Shown here one piece after another: positions 1 to 6,812 of a stretch of 26,237 nucleotides of DNA (positions are counted from its first letter, which is position 1; every line of letters begins with the position of its first letter). The translations under genes and the position numbers were made by a program. Source of the stretch: JAQWUY01 sp049615605 (GTDB taxonomy: Bacteria > Pseudomonadota > Alphaproteobacteria > JAQWUY01); the NCBI GenBank assembly GCA_049615605.1, contig JBMZFW010000013.1, forward strand, positions 1 through 26,237, read 5' to 3'. The notes beneath the pieces were generated by a model. It did no database searches and had not been told where the DNA came from. It saw only the letters and a list, made by a program, of their open reading frames with translations.

Positions 1-820
1 CAAATGAAATAGTCACCTTGCCAGAACCGCCCTTGCCAATGTTTACATTAACTTTGCGGTTAAGTGATGCGGATAATGAATTGGCAACTTGTGCTTCTTC
101 TTCTTTGTTTTTATTTGACTTTGCCGGTGCTGATGTGGCTTTGCTTTTCTTAGACGAAACAAAGCTTTCAGTTTCCCTTACGCTTAATGCCCTGTTGGCA
201 ATTTCAAGGGCAAGTTCGTGCGCATTATCAAGACCAACAAGGTTTCTTGCGTGACCGGCACTAAGGTGTCCATCGTCAACCATTGACTTAACTTCTTCTG
301 GTAAAATTAATAACCTTAAAGTATTGGCAATATGTGAACGGGATTTACCTAATAAAGAAGAAAGCATTTCTTGAGTATAAGAAAAATCGTCCATCATACG
401 GCGGAATCCTTCCGCCTCTTCAATCGGGCTAAGGTCTTCCCTTTGAATGTTTTCAATTAATGCAATTTCGTGTGCCTCAACATCGGTTAAATTCATAATT
501 GCAACTGGTACAGATTGCAAACCAACCCTTTTTGCTGCACGGTATCTTCGTTCACCGGCGATGATTTCATGTTTTCCATCGGCAATTGGGCGAACTAATA
601 ACGGTTGTAATACGCCTTTTTCCGCAATAGAAACAGATAAGCCGTCCAACGCCTCATCATTAAAATGTTTGCGGGGCTGACTTACACCGGCAACTAAATT
701 ATCAACCGGTAATTCAGATGCACCAGACGTGGCAACAACTTGTTCAACCATTTCATCGGTTGAATTCATAAGAACATCAAGCCCCTTACCTAAGCCTCTT
801 TTTTTATTTGCTTCTACCAT
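1..820 (-). CDS. parB: Chromosome partitioning protein ParB (3' end cut by window)
   Basis: Translating the minus strand from the ATG at 820 gives 273 residues, running off the left edge. ParB binds parS sites, spreads as a CTP-dependent clamp and works with ParA to segregate the origin region. Visible are the N-terminal start MVEANKKRGLGKGL, the CTP-binding GERRYRAA motif at residues 89-96, the ENIQRE motif near 123-128, and a helix-turn-helix around 149-175. The final visible residues (GKGGSGKVTISF) match the start of the C-terminal dimerisation region, so only a short tail is probably missing. The start is supported by an AGGGGG-type ribosome site 5-10 bases upstream. It lies 10 bases after the parA stop, so the two genes are co-transcribed. 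Three parS-like sites are present in the same window, which supports the call. Confidence 0.95.
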   Translation of the reverse strand, partial: MVEANKKRGLGKGLDVLMNSTDEMVEQVVATSGASELPVDNLVAGVSQPRKHFNDEALDGLSVSIAEKGVLQPLLVRPIADGKHEIIAGERRYRAAKRVGLQSVPVAIMNLTDVEAHEIALIENIQREDLSPIEEAEGFRRMMDDFSYTQEMLSSLLGKSRSHIANTLRLLILPEEVKSMVDDGHLSAGHARNLVGLDNAHELALEIANRALSVRETESFVSSKKSKATSAPAKSNKNKEEEAQVANSLSASLNRKVNVNIGKGGSGKVTISF

Positions 821-830
821 CACTTACCCC

Positions 831-1667
831 CTATTTCGCTACACCAGAAAACACACCGTCATCTTGCGCTATTGGAATAATAGTTTCTTTCACATTCACT
901 TTTTCAAACTTATTTAAGATTTCTTTTGCAAGCATCATATATGCAATTGCCCCAATACTTGTATGGTCGTGAATAATCACAGGTGCACCAAATGACGGCG
1001 CTTCTGCAATACGAACATTTCTTGGGATAACCGTTTCAAATACTTTGTCGCCAAGGTGCGTTCTTACATCTTCTGCAACCTGCACGGCTAAGTTATTACG
1101 CTTATCAAACATCGTAAGAACCACACCGGCTAGTTCAAGCTCTGGGTTCATATACTTCTTAATGCGATTTGTCGTTGTTAAGATTTGACTTAAACCTTCC
1201 AACGCATAAAATTCAGATTGTAGTGGCACCAACACTCCTGTCGATGCCACAAGGGCATTTAGTGTTACCAGACCTAAATTAGGTGGGCAGTCCAATAACA
1301 CATAGTCATAGTTACCTGCATAAGCAGATAACGATGTCTTTAACTTTCTTTCCCTACCAACTTGACCGGCAAGTGAAATTTCAACACCTGCTAAATCCAT
1401 AGTTGCTGGAATAATGTCAAGGTTTGGGATTTCCGTACTTACCGCAGCGTTCTTAAAATCTTCTGTGTGTAATAACAAGTCATATGAACTAACGATGCCA
1501 GACCTGTCTTCCACACCAAGGCCAGTTGATGCGTTGCCTTGTGAATCCAAATCAACGATAAGAACCTTTTTCTTGCACGCCGCTAGTGCAGTTGCAAGGT
1601 TAATTGTTGTTGTTGTTTTGCCAACACCACCCTTTTGGTTTGCGATTGCGATAATATTTGTTTTCAT
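831..1667 (-). CDS. parA: Chromosome partitioning ATPase ParA
   Basis: This 278-residue protein is a deviant Walker-type ATPase. Residues 12-19 are KGGVGKTT, the signature lysine at 12 is present, and DLDSQGNAST and LLDCPPNLG follow as switch and Walker B segments. ParA binds DNA non-specifically as an ATP dimer and moves ParB-parS complexes over the nucleoid. The sequence LVPLQSEFYALEGLSQ is typical of chromosomal ParA/Soj. Length is normal for the family. The ATG at 1667 follows AGGGGTAGGGGAT, a good ribosome site. It is the first gene of the parAB operon: a terminator after rsmG and a promoter at 1714-1742 separate it from mnmG-rsmG. The C-terminal tail of about 20 residues after EILNKF is less conserved. 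Confidence 0.97.
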   Translation of the reverse strand: MKTNIIAIANQKGGVGKTTTTINLATALAACKKKVLIVDLDSQGNASTGLGVEDRSGIVSSYDLLLHTEDFKNAAVSTEIPNLDIIPATMDLAGVEISLAGQVGRERKLKTSLSAYAGNYDYVLLDCPPNLGLVTLNALVASTGVLVPLQSEFYALEGLSQILTTTNRIKKYMNPELELAGVVLTMFDKRNNLAVQVAEDVRTHLGDKVFETVIPRNVRIAEAPSFGAPVIIHDHTSIGAIAYMMLAKEILNKFEKVNVKETIIPIAQDDGVFSGVAK

Positions 1668-1713
1668 ATCCCCTACCCCTTAAATTATGTTTAATACATA
1701 GTTGTATAAAAAC

Positions 1714-1742
1714 AGTATATCAAACATATTTTTATAAATCAA
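1714..1742 (-). promoter_or_regulatory. Sigma70-type promoter of parAB
   Basis: Read on the minus strand, TTGATT (1737-1742) and TATACT (1714-1719) are separated by exactly 17 bases. They lie about 50 bases upstream of the parA start. The position just after the rsmG terminator makes it the natural start of parAB transcription. It was identified by eye only. Confidence 0.6.
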
Positions 1743-1805
1743 GGGTTTTCAAGAAAAAAAATACTGAATAAGTTATTGAAAAATAAGGATTTTTTAAGCA
1801 GGGGT

Positions 1806-1841
1806 ATAAAAAAACGAATTTATTTTTTTATAAATTCGTTT
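1806..1841 (-). terminator. Intrinsic terminator of mnmG-rsmG with the rsmG stop codon in its stem
   Basis: On the minus strand, AAACGAATTTAT (1841-1830) and ATAAATTCGTTT (1823-1812) form a perfect 12-bp stem with a six-A loop. A run of T follows (complement of 1808-1814). The rsmG stop codon (1820-1822) lies in the descending arm, so ribosomes finish within the hairpin. The stem is AT-rich but long. It separates rsmG from parA transcriptionally. Confidence 0.8.
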
Positions 1842-2443
1842 ATTTTGATTATATGTGAGTCTGTGGATGTTAGGGATGGTATGGTGTTTTCATTAAACGC
1901 CCAATTGGCTTTTGCCTCCGTTATTTCATCTGCATATGCCCTGCCTTTCAGGAAAAGGCACGATTTTACATTAAGTATGTGGCAAAATTCCAATAATTTA
2001 TCCATTGATGCAAGTGCTCTTGCTGTCACAAGGTCAAAATCACCAGAAGATTTTTCAATTCTTTCGTTGTGAACGGTTGCATTAAGGTTTAGTTCACGCA
2101 CGCATTCTTTTAAGAATAAGCATTTCTTTTTGTCGGATTCAATCATTGTGATATGAAAATCCGCTGAATTCTGCAAATCTTTTGCCAATATGGCAAGGAT
2201 AATTGCGGGAAATCCGCCGCCCGAACCAATGTCGGCTATGGATTTTGTTTCGTCTGGAATGTATTTGAATAGCTGAACGCTATCGGCAATGTGTCTGTGC
2301 CATACTTCACCGGTGGTATTTGGGGATATAAGGTTTACCGCCTTTTGCCACTTTAAAAGCAAGTCGTGAAATTTTTGTAAATCTTCTAATGTTTCACGTG
2401 AAACACTATATATGGTGTCTATGTTATCTTTTGTATACAACAT
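1820..2443 (-). CDS. rsmG: 16S rRNA (guanine527-N7)-methyltransferase RsmG
   Basis: This 207-residue protein methylates the N7 of a conserved guanine (G527 in E. coli) of 16S rRNA using S-adenosylmethionine. Family features are WHRHIADS near residues 48-55, the SAM-binding IADIGSGGGFPAI around 69-81, the acidic IESDKKK strand end, and VTARALAS further on. The ATG at 2443 lies 12 bases after the mnmG stop, and the ribosome site AAAGGGA overlaps that gap, so the two are an operon. The SVSRETL segment near the N-terminus is encoded by a parS site (2390-2405), a placement seen in other alphaproteobacteria. The 3' end runs into the operon terminator. Confidence 0.96.
   Translation of the reverse strand: MLYTKDNIDTIYSVSRETLEDLQKFHDLLLKWQKAVNLISPNTTGEVWHRHIADSVQLFKYIPDETKSIADIGSGGGFPAIILAILAKDLQNSADFHITMIESDKKKCLFLKECVRELNLNATVHNERIEKSSGDFDLVTARALASMDKLLEFCHILNVKSCLFLKGRAYADEITEAKANWAFNENTIPSLTSTDSHIIKINEFIKK
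2390..2405. promoter_or_regulatory. parS site inside rsmG
   Basis: TGTTTCACGTGAAACA is a perfect 16-bp palindrome and identical to the classical consensus for chromosomal ParB binding. It lies in the 5' part of rsmG, about 0.7 kb from the parA start. ParB encoded in the same window is the expected ligand. Confidence 0.92.
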
Positions 2444-2455
2444 TTGCTAATCCCT

Positions 2456-4309
2456 TTAATTTCCTTGCTTTTTAATATGTTGCAATATGGCAATGATTGA
2501 TGCGGGCGTCGTGCCGGAAATACGGCTTGCCGAACCAATTGTTGCTGGTTTGTGGGTGTTTAATTTTTCCACAATCTCTGAAGACAGTCCGCCGATTTTT
2601 GTATAATCAATGTTTGTTGGGATTTTAAGGTTTTCGTCTTTTCTAAACGCGGCAATGTCTTGTTCCATTCGGCTCATATATCCGCTGTATAAAGATTCGA
2701 TTTCCATTTGTTGTTTGATAGGGGGGCTTATTTCACTAAGTTCATTCCAGATATTTGTTAAATCATCAAAGCTAATATTTTGTAACCCCAGAAGTTGCAG
2801 GGCGGTTCTTACCTTGCCGTCTTTGTTGATTGTAATTCCGAATTTTTCCAATTCATTTGGACTAGCTTTTAATTCGCTCATAAGCGTTCTTGTCGAATTA
2901 AGTTTGTCTTTTTTATCTTGCCATACGGCTTTTCGCTTATTACCGATTAAACCAATTTCAAGCCCCCTATCGGTTAAGCGTTCGTCCGCATTGTCCTGTC
3001 TTAACCTAAGGCGGTATTCCGCACGCGATGTAAACATTCTGTATGGTTCAGTTGTTCCGCGGGTAATAAGGTCATCAACCATTACGCCCATATATCCGTC
3101 TGCCCTTGATATGGTGAATTCTTTGCCCCCCCTATCGGATTTAAGTGCGGCATTTGTACCGGCAATAAGCCCTTGGGCGGCTGCTTCTTCGTATCCAGTT
3201 GTTCCGTTTATTTGTCCCGCCATAAAAAGCCCATCAATATGTTTTGCTTCCAATGTTGGTTTTAACATTCTTGGGTCAATGTAATCATATTCAATGGCAT
3301 AGGCATATTGGAATATTTTTACATTTTCCAATCCTTTGATTGATTTGTAAAATTCATCTTGCACGGACTTTGGCATACTCATTGACATTCCATTTGGATA
3401 AATTGTTGGATCATTTAATCCTTCTGGCTCAAGGAATATTTGATGTCTTTCTTTGTCCGCAAAGCGAACAACTTTATCTTCAATTGACGGGCAGTATCTT
3501 GGACCAACCCCTTGGATATTACCAGAATACATAGCTGATTTATCCAGGTTATCGCGGATAATCTTGTGTGATGTTTCGTTGGTGTATGCAATATGACACG
3601 GGATTTGTTCAATTGTTACGCGGTCATTAAGATAAGAAAATGGAACTGGGTTATCATCTGGTTCTTGTAAATCCATTCCGTCATAATTAATGCTGTTTGC
3701 ATCAAGGCGTGCAGGTGTACCAGTTTTTAATCTTCCCATTTCAAAGCCGAACTGTTGTAAGCAAGTTGATAGTTGTTTGGCTGGTTTTTCATCCATTCTT
3801 CCGGCTTCCCAAACTTCATCACCCATAAAGATTTTACCGTTTAAGAATGTTCCCGTTGTTATTACAACCGCACCACACTTATATGTGTTTTTGTCGGAAT
3901 CAACCACACCAACAACCGCATTGTTTTCAAATAGTATTTCTTCTGCTAATCCATCGGCAATTGTAAGGTTTTCGTAATTAAACAGAATATCTTGCATTGC
4001 TTTTAAATACAAAGCCCTGTCCGATTGTGTTCTTGGTCCCCAAACGGCTGGGCCTTTTGATGCGTTAAGCATACGATATTGGATTCCCGATGCGTCCGTT
4101 ACAAGACCCATCACCCCGTCAAGTGCATCAATTTCGCGCACTAAGTGCCCTTTGCCCAAACCGCCAATGGCTGGGTTGCAAGACATAACGCCAATTTTTG
4201 TTTTGTCCGTTGTAAGTAATAATGTTTTTGCACCCATTCGTGCCGCCGCCGCCGCCGCATCGCAACCGGCATGTCCGCCACCTATTACTATTACATCAAA
4301 AGTATTCAT
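2456..4309 (-). CDS. mnmG: tRNA uridine-5-carboxymethylaminomethyl modification enzyme MnmG (GidA)
   Basis: MnmG is an FAD enzyme that, with MnmE, installs the carboxymethylaminomethyl group on wobble uridine 34 of several tRNAs. The protein from the ATG at 4309 has 617 residues, normal for the family. An N-terminal Rossmann motif IGGGHAGCDAA is at residues 9-19. It is followed by the family signatures SCNPAIGGLGKGHLVREID and KGPAVWGPRTQ. GVGPRYCPSIEDK carries the conserved cysteine, and a helical C-terminal MnmE-binding region ends the protein. An in-frame GTG at 4339 would add ten residues (YFYCWVDKK) that do not look like the family, so the ATG was chosen. mnmE is not next to it here. It is the first gene of the mnmG-rsmG operon. 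Confidence 0.97.
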   Translation of the reverse strand: MNTFDVIVIGGGHAGCDAAAAAARMGAKTLLLTTDKTKIGVMSCNPAIGGLGKGHLVREIDALDGVMGLVTDASGIQYRMLNASKGPAVWGPRTQSDRALYLKAMQDILFNYENLTIADGLAEEILFENNAVVGVVDSDKNTYKCGAVVITTGTFLNGKIFMGDEVWEAGRMDEKPAKQLSTCLQQFGFEMGRLKTGTPARLDANSINYDGMDLQEPDDNPVPFSYLNDRVTIEQIPCHIAYTNETSHKIIRDNLDKSAMYSGNIQGVGPRYCPSIEDKVVRFADKERHQIFLEPEGLNDPTIYPNGMSMSMPKSVQDEFYKSIKGLENVKIFQYAYAIEYDYIDPRMLKPTLEAKHIDGLFMAGQINGTTGYEEAAAQGLIAGTNAALKSDRGGKEFTISRADGYMGVMVDDLITRGTTEPYRMFTSRAEYRLRLRQDNADERLTDRGLEIGLIGNKRKAVWQDKKDKLNSTRTLMSELKASPNELEKFGITINKDGKVRTALQLLGLQNISFDDLTNIWNELSEISPPIKQQMEIESLYSGYMSRMEQDIAAFRKDENLKIPTNIDYTKIGGLSSEIVEKLNTHKPATIGSASRISGTTPASIIAILQHIKKQGN

Positions 4310-4452
4310 TTTTTTATCAACCCAACAATAAAAATACACCCTAAAAATTAACCCTATATATACTATATATTATATATAATGCAAAACATAATATAATAGC
4401 CTGAAAAAAGACGCTTAAAATAATTCTGATTTTTGGGGTAAAATTGAGCGTT

Positions 4453-4499
4453 TTTTACACTTATATATATAGGCGATTTTACACTATTATATATATAGG
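4453..4499. repeat. Tandem direct repeat in the AT-rich region
   Basis: Two units start with TTTTACACT (4453 and 4477) and continue through alternating TA to AGG (ending 4473 and 4499). Their starts are 24 bases apart, and the second unit has two extra bases. TTTTACACT differs from the DnaA box TTATNCACA at two positions, so iteron or weak DnaA-box function is possible but unproven. Confidence 0.55.
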
Positions 4500-4572
4500 G
4501 AAAAATGACGGTAAAAATTACAGCATCTTTTAAGTAATTAAACCACAAAACAATAGCATCAATATAATGTAT

Positions 4573-4599
4573 ATTATATAGTGCCACATACTATATAAT
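4573..4599. repeat. Perfect 10-bp inverted repeat
   Basis: ATTATATAGT (4573-4582) and ACTATATAAT (4590-4599) are exact reverse complements around GCCACAT. The word TATAATGTAT also occurs twice directly (4563-4572 and 4594-4603), once just before each arm or across it. The role is unknown: cruciform, operator or origin element. Confidence 0.6.
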
Positions 4600-4626
4600 G
4601 TATGTTTGGGATTATTGCTTATTTTC

Positions 4627-4642
4627 TGATTCACGTGAAACA
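4627..4642. promoter_or_regulatory. parS-like site (one mismatch)
   Basis: TGATTCACGTGAAACA matches the consensus TGTTTCACGTGAAACA at 15 of 16 positions. The central CACGTG is intact. It is the second of three sites and lies in non-coding DNA. Confidence 0.85.
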
Positions 4643-4653
4643 TATACCTTTTG

Positions 4654-4827
4654 CATTTGTAGTTAATTTATTTATCCCTGTTTTAAGTATTTATTATGAT
4701 TTTGATTGCGGGAATTATAATAATAAAAAAAACTAAAAATGGTTTTGGCTGTTTATGGTTTCACGTGAAACAATAGGCAATATATTTATTTGGTTGCTTT
4801 TGCCATATCTTCATTTGTAGTTAATTT
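4654..4827. repeat. Direct repeat of a 16-mer (4654-4669 and 4812-4827)
   Basis: CATTTGTAGTTAATTT is present twice in the same orientation, 158 bases apart. The copies lie 12 and 40 bases downstream of the two intergenic parS-like sites, so a short parS-plus-repeat module may have been duplicated. Confidence 0.6.
4757..4772. promoter_or_regulatory. parS-like site (one mismatch, perfect 14-bp core)
   Basis: GGTTTCACGTGAAACA differs from consensus only at the first base. The core GTTTCACGTGAAAC (4758-4771) is a perfect palindrome. Its centre is 130 bases from that of the preceding site. Confidence 0.88.
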
Positions 4828-5006
4828 TAAAAACGGGGCTTGCGTCTGGTGTGGCGGAAAAACATTTGCCAAATTTAAAAAATGGATTTTGTGTATTTTG
4901 TGGGTTTTGCCAGTTTCCGCCTGTGCTTGTGATATGGGGTTTTTCCGCCGTGCGGGTTTTGTGTGTGTATTATATAAAATATTTATATATAACACGCGCG
5001 AAAATA

Positions 5007-5059
5007 ACACGCATGTGTGTGTATGTGTATGCGGGCAGGCACAGGTGCAACCGCGCGCG
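5007..5059. other. Alternating purine-pyrimidine tracts (Z-DNA-prone)
   Basis: Bases 5007-5033 alternate strictly purine and pyrimidine for 27 positions, mainly GT/CA steps. CGCGCGCG follows at 5052-5059. Such tracts favour Z-DNA under negative supercoiling. No gene covers them convincingly. Confidence 0.5.
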
Positions 5060-5181
5060 AGAAAAAATACCCCGAAAACTGTTATTTTTGCCTAAAACTT
5101 TTTATGGATTTTGCCAAGTGGTGAAAGGCGGTTTGTGGATGTGGTTTTTTACAGGCGTTTTTTTGCTTAAATTTACCTTGA

Positions 5182-5210
5182 TTGACAGGCTGATTTTTTT
5201 GCTGTAAAAC
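5182..5210 (+). promoter_or_regulatory. Candidate ahcY promoter
   Basis: A perfect -35 TTGACA (5182-5187) is followed after 17 bases by TAAAAC (5205-5210), a weak -10 element. The latter overlaps a small hairpin GCTGT-AAA-ACAGC (5201-5213). The distance to the ahcY start is about 45 bases. Confidence 0.4.
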
Positions 5211-5232
5211 AGCGGATGAAAATTAACCAATA

Positions 5233-5249
5233 TTCCCATGGGGAAAGGA
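5233..5249 (+). promoter_or_regulatory. Hairpin adjoining the ahcY ribosome binding site
   Basis: TTCCC (5233-5237) can pair with GGGAA (5241-5245), and the ribosome site AAAGGA (5244-5249) begins inside the second arm. The ATG at 5257 is 7 bases further. The stem is short and may have only a mild effect on initiation. I could not match the leader to a known SAH or SAM riboswitch. Confidence 0.35.
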
Positions 5250-5256
5250 CAAGCAA

Positions 5257-6555
5257 ATGACACAATTTTCTGATTACAAAGTTAAAGATATTTCACTTGC
5301 CGAATGGGGCAGAAAAGAAATCTCTATCGCCGAAGGTGAGATGCCGGGTCTAATGGCACTTCGCAAAGAATATGCGGGTAAGTCGCCACTAGCTGGTGCG
5401 CGTATTGCCGGTTGCCTTCACATGACAATTCAAACAGCCGTGTTAATTGAAACATTGGTTGACCTTGGTGCGGAAGTTCGTTGGTCGTCTTGTAATATCT
5501 TTTCAACACAAGACCACGCCGCTGCGGCAATCGCTGCTGCAGGTATTCCAGTATTTGCATGGAAGGGTATGAACGAAGAAGAATTTAACTGGTGTATTGA
5601 GCAAACAATTACAGGTCCAGACGGTTGGGAAATTAACATGATCCTAGACGACGGTGGTGATTTAACAATCATGGCACACGAAGACAGATACGCCCACATT
5701 CTGGAAAAGGTAAAAGGCTTGTCGGAAGAGACTACGACAGGTGTACATCGTTTAGACGAGATGGAGAAAAAGGGCGAACTAAAAGTTCCCGCAATCAATG
5801 TTAACGACTCTGTTACCAAGTCAAAATTTGATAACGTTTACGGGTGTCGTGAGAGTCTAGTTGATGCTATCCGCCGTGCCACAGATGTGATGCTTGCGGG
5901 CAAGGTTGCCGTTGTAGCGGGCTTTGGTGATGTTGGTAAAGGTTCGGCAGCGTCAATGCGTAATGCGGGCTGTCGTGTAATGGTAACGGAAATTGATCCG
6001 ATTTGTGCATTGCAAGCGGCAATGGAAGGTTACGAAGTTGTGACAATGGAAGACGCGGCACCGATTGCCGATGTGTTCGTTACGGCAACGGGCAACAAGG
6101 ACATTATTACGGTTGAACATATGCGTGCAATGAAGCACCGTGCAATCGTTTGTAACATTGGTCACTTTGATAACGAAATTCAGATTGAGCCAATCCGCAA
6201 TATGGTTTGGGATAATATCAAACCACAAGTGGACGAAGTTGAATTCCCAGATGGTAAGCGTATTATCATGCTTGCTGAGGGTCGTTTAGTTAACCTTGGA
6301 TGTGCTACTGGTCACCCATCGTTTGTGATGTCTGCTAGCTTCACAAATCAGGTGCTAGCACAGATTGAACTTTGGAACAATTCTGACAATTACGAAAACA
6401 AGGTTTATGTATTGCCAAAAGAACTGGACGAGAAGGTTGCCTTCTTGCACCTGGAAAAGGTTGGTGCAAAACTTTCTAAGCTTAGCAAAGAACAAGCTGA
6501 CTACATCGGTGTTGAAACGGCAGGACCATTTAAGAAGCACCTGTATCGCTACTAA
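5257..6555 (+). CDS. ahcY: Adenosylhomocysteinase (S-adenosylhomocysteine hydrolase), short form
   Basis: This enzyme reversibly splits S-adenosylhomocysteine into adenosine and homocysteine with a tightly bound NAD, keeping methyltransferases free of their inhibitory product. Diagnostic stretches are CLHMTIQTAVLIETL, SSCNIFSTQDHAAAA, EETTTGVHRL, AINVNDSVTKSKFDN (catalytic Lys and Asp), the NAD-binding GFGDVGKGSA, and GHPSFVMSASFTNQ. The protein is 432 residues and ends PFKKHLYRY, keeping the C-terminal Lys426 and Tyr430 that contact NAD in the partner subunit. Most alphaproteobacterial forms are about 465 residues, with an insert of roughly 40 residues before EETTTGV. That insert is absent here. 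The gene stands alone with its own promoter and terminator. Confidence 0.97.
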   Translation: MTQFSDYKVKDISLAEWGRKEISIAEGEMPGLMALRKEYAGKSPLAGARIAGCLHMTIQTAVLIETLVDLGAEVRWSSCNIFSTQDHAAAAIAAAGIPVFAWKGMNEEEFNWCIEQTITGPDGWEINMILDDGGDLTIMAHEDRYAHILEKVKGLSEETTTGVHRLDEMEKKGELKVPAINVNDSVTKSKFDNVYGCRESLVDAIRRATDVMLAGKVAVVAGFGDVGKGSAASMRNAGCRVMVTEIDPICALQAAMEGYEVVTMEDAAPIADVFVTATGNKDIITVEHMRAMKHRAIVCNIGHFDNEIQIEPIRNMVWDNIKPQVDEVEFPDGKRIIMLAEGRLVNLGCATGHPSFVMSASFTNQVLAQIELWNNSDNYENKVYVLPKELDEKVAFLHLEKVGAKLSKLSKEQADYIGVETAGPFKKHLYRY

Positions 6556-6590
6556 GCCTTACCCTATATTTGCTTTTTAGCAACAAATGA

Positions 6591-6627
6591 CGCTGTGTCG
6601 GTTTTAACGCCCGCACAGCGTTTTTTT
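6591..6627 (+). terminator. Intrinsic terminator of ahcY
   Basis: CGCTGTG (6591-6597) pairs with CACAGCG (6614-6620), with CGG/CCG pairing further inside. Seven T residues follow (6621-6627). It lies 35 bases after the ahcY stop. Confidence 0.88.
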
Positions 6628-6719
6628 GTGTTTTTTACAAAGAGTTATATATTATCAAAATATATGTATAATTACCCGTAATGCGTTGTAAAACATACTA
6701 TATTTTGTGTTTATTTGTG

Positions 6720-6770
6720 TTTACATTCGGTGTTATCTATTATATATTAATTATATTATATGTAATAGAT
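6720..6770 (+). promoter_or_regulatory. Promoter of the type I secretion operon overlapping an inverted repeat
   Basis: TTTACA (6720-6725) and TATATT (6743-6748) are separated by 17 bases, each matching sigma70 consensus at five of six positions. ATCTATTA (6735-6742) and TAATAGAT (6763-6770) are exact reverse complements that bracket the -10 element and probable start point. A repressor or activator bound there would control the operon. The downstream leader carries a run of seven G (6773-6779). Confidence 0.5.
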
Positions 6771-6812
6771 TAGGGGGGGCGGTTCCTCTATCTTTGATTG
6801 GTTGGAGGTAGT

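Larger units (their letters stand above)
4310..5256. other. Long non-coding region between divergent mnmG and ahcY; candidate centromere/origin region
   Basis: About 950 bases without a convincing gene. The left third (4340-4620) is almost pure AT with many TATATA words, a tandem direct repeat and a perfect inverted repeat. The centre has two parS-like sites and a duplicated 16-mer. The right third (about 4830-5200) is richer in G and T on the plus strand and holds alternating purine-pyrimidine tracts. Genes point away on both sides. I see no clear consensus DnaA box (TTATCCACA) and no tRNA, RNase P RNA, tmRNA or SRP RNA signature. Short ORFs on both strands look like chance. Confidence 0.6.

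Noticed and set aside
2610..3284. 224-codon plus-strand ORF opposite mnmG
   Set aside because: Antisense of a well-conserved gene; Ser/Leu-rich shadow composition.
4786..5010. Minus-strand 74-codon ORF ending NEDMAKATK
   Set aside because: The end looks protein-like, but the rest is low-complexity, has no ribosome site and overlaps the Z-DNA-prone tract.
4851..5207. Plus-strand ORF of 118 codons and overlapping ORFs in the gap before ahcY
   Set aside because: The peptides are rich in Cys, Trp and Phe from GT-rich DNA, there is no ribosome site, several frames are open at once, and no family resemblance is seen.
5100..5256. SAH or SAM riboswitch upstream of ahcY
   Set aside because: Two small hairpins exist, but I could not recognise the conserved core of any SAH or SAM class.
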